Assembly (NCBI RefSeq): GCF_000172155.1
Contig: NZ_ABIZ01000001.1
Span: 434,001 to 498,000 of the forward strand
Origin: Verrucomicrobium spinosum DSM 4136 = JCM 18804
Lineage (GTDB): Bacteria; Verrucomicrobiota; Verrucomicrobiia; Verrucomicrobiales; Verrucomicrobiaceae
Reading direction: 5' to 3'
Length of the DNA stretch: 64,000 nucleotides
Notes under the pieces: model-generated
Seen by the model: only the letters and a program-made list of their open reading frames with translations
Databases searched by the model: none
What the model was told of the DNA's origin: nothing
Position numbers and translations under genes: made by a program
Part shown: piece by piece, positions 61,501-64,000 of the stretch
Position numbering within the stretch: the stretch's first letter is position 1
How the letters are laid out: the number at the start of each line of letters is the position of its first letter

Positions 61501-63590
61501 AGAAGACGGGCACGGGCATCCTCAGCCTGACCAGTGACAACCAGTACACGGGCAACACCGTGGTGAGCGCCGGCACCCTGCTGGTGGGCAACACCACCGG
61601 CTCCGCCACGGGCACGGGCGGCGTTTCTGTGACGGGCTCGGCGGTTCTCGCAGGCAACGGCAGCATCACTGCCTCCGCGGGCCAGAGCATCAGCATCGGG
61701 TCCACCGCCATCCTGCGGGTGGGGGCCACGCACGGCGTTGCCGGGACGGCAGGTTCCCTCACCCTGGGCAGCAATGCGAATGTGAGCCTCTCCCTGGGCG
61801 GCACGCTGCAGTTTGACCTCTTTGGCAACGAGGCGGGCCTTACTGCGGCAGAGTCAGACGTGCTGCACCTGGCGACCACCGCCAGCACCCTGGCGCTGGG
61901 AGGCAATGTGGTGGTGGCAGACATGAGCGGCGGCTCCGTGTGGACGGAGGGCACGTGGCAGCTCATTGACTGGAGCGGGGTGAACCTCGCCTCAACCACG
62001 CTGGACGGGGCCTTCACGTTCGACTTCACGGCTGCCCAGAGCAGCCTAGCCTCGGGCTACACGTGGGACACCAGTAATTTCCTCGTGGACGGCACCATCT
62101 CCATTGTGGCCTCCGCCAACGCCCACATCTGGCTGGGCACCAACGGCGGCTCCTGGGCGGACGACGCGAACTGGCTGGCGGGCACGGTGCCCGCCACGAC
62201 CAACGACGTCATCTTCGGCAGCGAGGGGGTGACGACGGTGACCGCCATCAATGGCAACAAGAATGTGAAGAACATCATCTTCACAGGGGACAAAAACTAC
62301 ACGGTCAACTCCGGCTCCGGCGGGGTGATCTTCGCTTCCGGCACCCGTCTGGAAGTGCGCGGCGGCACGCAGGTGATCAATGCCCAGCTCCGCCCCACCT
62401 CGGCGGGGAATTTCACGATCGCCAACGACGGCCAGTTGACCTTCGGGGGAGCCATCCTCACCAACGCGGGCGGTACGTTGAACCTCATATTCGACGGCAC
62501 GGGCAACACCAGTCTGACCTACGTTTCCCGGCGTGAGAACCGTGTGGTGAACCTGGTGAAGAACGGCACCGGCACGGTGACGTTTTCCGGGTTCACGGAA
62601 AATGCCGTTTTCGACGCCAGCGGAGCCTACATCACCGGCACCACCACCATCAATGCGGGGAAGGTGCGCATCAACGACGAGCGGAACCTGGGCAACGGGC
62701 CGGCGGCGTTTGATGATGACCACCTCACCCTCAATGGCGGGACTCTGTCAGCGTATGCGAATGTCACCATCGACGACGCCAATCGCGGAGTGAAGTTTGG
62801 CACCGATGGCGCGACGCTGGAGGTGGAGCAGGCGGCTCACACCCTGACCGTTGCCAATACGGTCACCGGGGACGGCGGCCTCAACAAGACGGGCCCTGGC
62901 ACCGTGGTGTTTTCAGGAGACAACACTTACACAGGCGACACGCTGATCAGCAGCGGGGTCTTCCTGGCCAACAACGCGGCTGGATCCGCCACTGGGGCTG
63001 GCAGCGTGAGCACGCTCGCGAACAGCGGGGCCACCCTGGGCGGCACCGGCAGCCTCTCTGGTGGCAGCGCGGGCAGCATCACCATCAGCTCCGGTACTCA
63101 GTTGCGGATTGGCACCACCCACGGCGTGGCCGGGGGCGGAGCCCAGGATTTCCAACTGGGGCAGGGGGGCGATGTGGCCATCACTCTTGCTGGCACGCTC
63201 CAGTTCGACCTCTTTGGCAATGATGACGGGCTCACCGGGACGGAGGCAGACCGTCTGATCATCCACACCTCAGCCAGCGAGATTGAACTGGGCGGCACTA
63301 TTGTGGTGGCGGATGTGAGCGGTGCCAGCGGATGGACCTCCGGCGTTTGGCAGCTCATTGACTGGACCAGTCTGGGCACGAACCCGACCCGCACGGGCTC
63401 GTTCAACTTTGACTTCAGTGCTGCCATGAGCAGCCTCGCCGACGGCTACACCTGGTCAATCGATGATTTCCTGACCAACGGCACCATCTCCGTGGTGGCG
63501 GTGCCGGAGCCCTCCCGCGTCATGCTGGTGCTGCTGGGGGCGGGGGCTCTGCTTGCCCGCCGCCGCCGGGCCGGTGCCGCCCGCCTGTAG
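58551..63590 (+). CDS. PEP-CTERM protein with autotransporter-associated beta-strand repeats
   Basis: A 1679-residue exported protein. A signal peptide is at 1-35 (GVLGLVALVFGPSVVSGQS). The body is beta-helix repeats such as GTGTLTINGSN, GGLQKTGTGILSLTSDNQYTGNT and LVSGTLFINS. It is organised in three modules; the last two, starting IWTGANSASWADAGNW (about 720) and IWLGTNGGSWADDANW (about 1193), are about 470 residues each and highly similar, each closing with LQFDLFG, LALGG, WQLIDWS and GYTWD. The C-terminus is a PEP-CTERM sorting tag (VPEPS, hydrophobic helix, RRRR) for exosortase. Likely a cell-surface or matrix protein served by the cassette upstream. Confidence 0.92.
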   Translation: MSLRRYFMKMGRPCLRGVLGLVALVFGPSVVSGQSYSPGQWLGDVGGIRNWSDASNWEGGIIGGGVGTTNDTGDIQFYEAGEPVIVNVDAGRNVLDLLFFSGSYTIGAGGANAGEALHLSSGGQIGMGSQTGSALGSVIVNAPLVLHAPTGSTNGEYTFTNSAISGITATTPRLIIAGDVSAGTTTGKYTLTLAGSTGSRNSDQNTANWISGVISDGGTAPTLEGGGQGLAVRIATSSPTAGAWYLSGANTYTGGTELVSGTLFINSLANYGQASSLGSDGAITLGNGTFLMYVGAAASTNRAFVSNGNSWFNNGTGAITLSADGSLVTNGLTFRGGGNFIVDALVTGTGGLNRTDAGTVFLSNANNSFAGNISISVGAFSTNDIDLIGENSAIGKGSQIALGQSNGGPTTGNNIGKFIFTGANGGYTNRTIRINNGVSGTTAVGGGIIENTVVGKLLEISGDVSTASASTASTLELTGAGNGKLSGNITGTPLLTLSKSGAGTWEISGTNTHSGQTQISAGTLLVSSLTGTGTGSVITSGTGRLGGTGAVSGAAGGFITIASGTQLMVGNTHGILAGAQDANGYTGAASQFALGGSTNVAITLGGTLQFDLFGASDGVTLGSADKLVVSTTATTLALGGVVSVADSTGAANWRTTGTGAWTAGIWQLFDWSGASAATKTGAFTYNLSTSRLALGYTWDTTQLTTTGVLSIREQSGSEVHIWTGANSASWADAGNWTAGSVPGASNDVIFDGAAPTTTTHAGDRTVRNILFKGAADYTITNTSGGGVLYLAGDATNGGTIESRGGTQIFNTNVRVGVSSSNVYIINNGTAMNFNSSITANDWSGTPTNKTIYFSGSGNTYANLIDRRHGTYDVSLVKNGTGTLTINGSNPTDSVGSTQGTFTGTTTINEGKIRINQERALGGNPAAYNAGHLTLNGGVLGAFASFAIDDANRGITLGENGGGFDVEGSFNLTIANQIVGTGGLQKTGTGILSLTSDNQYTGNTVVSAGTLLVGNTTGSATGTGGVSVTGSAVLAGNGSITASAGQSISIGSTAILRVGATHGVAGTAGSLTLGSNANVSLSLGGTLQFDLFGNEAGLTAAESDVLHLATTASTLALGGNVVVADMSGGSVWTEGTWQLIDWSGVNLASTTLDGAFTFDFTAAQSSLASGYTWDTSNFLVDGTISIVASANAHIWLGTNGGSWADDANWLAGTVPATTNDVIFGSEGVTTVTAINGNKNVKNIIFTGDKNYTVNSGSGGVIFASGTRLEVRGGTQVINAQLRPTSAGNFTIANDGQLTFGGAILTNAGGTLNLIFDGTGNTSLTYVSRRENRVVNLVKNGTGTVTFSGFTENAVFDASGAYITGTTTINAGKVRINDERNLGNGPAAFDDDHLTLNGGTLSAYANVTIDDANRGVKFGTDGATLEVEQAAHTLTVANTVTGDGGLNKTGPGTVVFSGDNTYTGDTLISSGVFLANNAAGSATGAGSVSTLANSGATLGGTGSLSGGSAGSITISSGTQLRIGTTHGVAGGGAQDFQLGQGGDVAITLAGTLQFDLFGNDDGLTGTEADRLIIHTSASEIELGGTIVVADVSGASGWTSGVWQLIDWTSLGTNPTRTGSFNFDFSAAMSSLADGYTWSIDDFLTNGTISVVAVPEPSRVMLVLLGAGALLARRRRAGAARL

Positions 63591-63650
63591 TTTCCTTGTT
63601 GCCTCCCGCCTTCACTTTCTTATTCGACCCCATTTTATCCGCTCTTCGTC

Positions 63651-64000
63651 ATGTTCAAGAGTCTCCTTTCCCGCTCTGCAAAGTGTGTCACCCGCAAGGG
63701 GGCATGGGCCGCCCTGGGGCTGTTGTGCCTTGGTGCTTCTGGGTTGAGGGGGGAAGAGGGGGAGTGGATCGGTGGCACCGGTATCCGAGCCTGGAACGAC
63801 GCAGCCAACTGGGATGCCATTGCCGGAGAGGTTGGGACCACGGGTACGGGAGATTCTGCGCACTTCTACCCGCCCACGGGGGCCACAATCATCACCATCG
63901 ATGCCGGACGGAACATCAACAGCATGTTCTTTTACGTAGGGGCGGGTACGGGCGGGTACACGATCGGGAGTTTGGGGGCGAACTTGGGCGAGGCTCTGCA
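63651..64000 (+). CDS. paralogue of the PEP-CTERM beta-repeat protein (partial)
   Basis: Starts at the ATG at 63651 and is open to the window end (116 residues seen). A signal peptide (WAALGLLCLGASGLRG) precedes GEWIGGTGIRAWNDAANWD and DAGRNINSMFFYVGAGTGGYTIGS, which match the start of the upstream gene (NWSDASNWE, DAGRNVLDLLFF, SYTIGAGGANAGEALH). It is therefore a tandem duplicate 60 bases downstream. C-terminal features are not visible. Confidence 0.85.
   Translation, partial: MFKSLLSRSAKCVTRKGAWAALGLLCLGASGLRGEEGEWIGGTGIRAWNDAANWDAIAGEVGTTGTGDSAHFYPPTGATIITIDAGRNINSMFFYVGAGTGGYTIGSLGANLGEAL

Overview
The window is high-GC bacterial chromosome with no plasmid, prophage or insertion-sequence genes that I can recognise. 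The lineage is most likely Verrucomicrobia (Verrucomicrobiaceae, Verrucomicrobium/Roseimicrobium-like). The strongest sign is at the right end: a four-gene pseudopilin-type set in the order D-B-C-A, matching the Verru_Chthon cassette families, followed by giant PEP-CTERM proteins with autotransporter-associated beta-strand repeats. Many starts lack a clear Shine-Dalgarno sequence, so start choices rest mainly on domain and signal-peptide position.

Layout. 1-7.5 kb: partial FHA-ABC (ABCG-type) transporter, two small lipoproteins, an S41/PDZ protease, two tandem tRNA-Gln genes (UUG, CUG), two small membrane proteins and a methyltransferase. 7.5-15.3 kb (minus strand): a five-gene MoxR ATPase/VWA/SWIM/DUF5682/DUF5691 operon related to E. 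coli yehLMPQ. 15.4-22.9 kb: a CE15-type esterase, a small gene pair that may encode an ADP-ribosyltransferase-fold protein and a winged-helix partner, a soluble PAS/GAF histidine kinase with a NarL-type regulator, then 1.2 kb of palindromic repeats. 22.9-27.4 kb: an operon of YcaC-like hydrolase, ABM-domain membrane protein, YtcJ-like amidohydrolase and alginate-export-type porin. 27.4-37.3 kb: an RhlE-type helicase, a 143-bp tandem repeat array interrupted by another element, a DEDDh exonuclease, an AT-rich gene for a 1143-residue solenoid membrane protein, an M32 carboxypeptidase and an L,D-transpeptidase. 37.3-38.8 kb: a Dabb-domain protein and a hexose-6-phosphate mutarotase-like protein.

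38.8-51.0 kb (minus strand) is the most unusual part. A compact four-gene operon encodes a very large di-heme cytochrome c with RoxA/di-heme-peroxidase features and membrane helices, a 1713-residue GMC oxidoreductase fused to a multi-pass patatin/cPLA2-like phospholipase, a DUF4331-like membrane protein fused to a catalase-related domain, and an MBL-fold hydrolase. Together they read as a candidate membrane-lipid oxidation (oxylipin-like) pathway: release the acyl chain, oxygenate it, process the hydroperoxide, oxidise the alcohol. This is inference from domains and gene order.

52.3-64 kb: the Verru_Chthon cassette D-B-C-A, a 1679-residue PEP-CTERM beta-repeat protein built partly by duplication of a module of about 470 residues, and the start of a paralogue running off the window.
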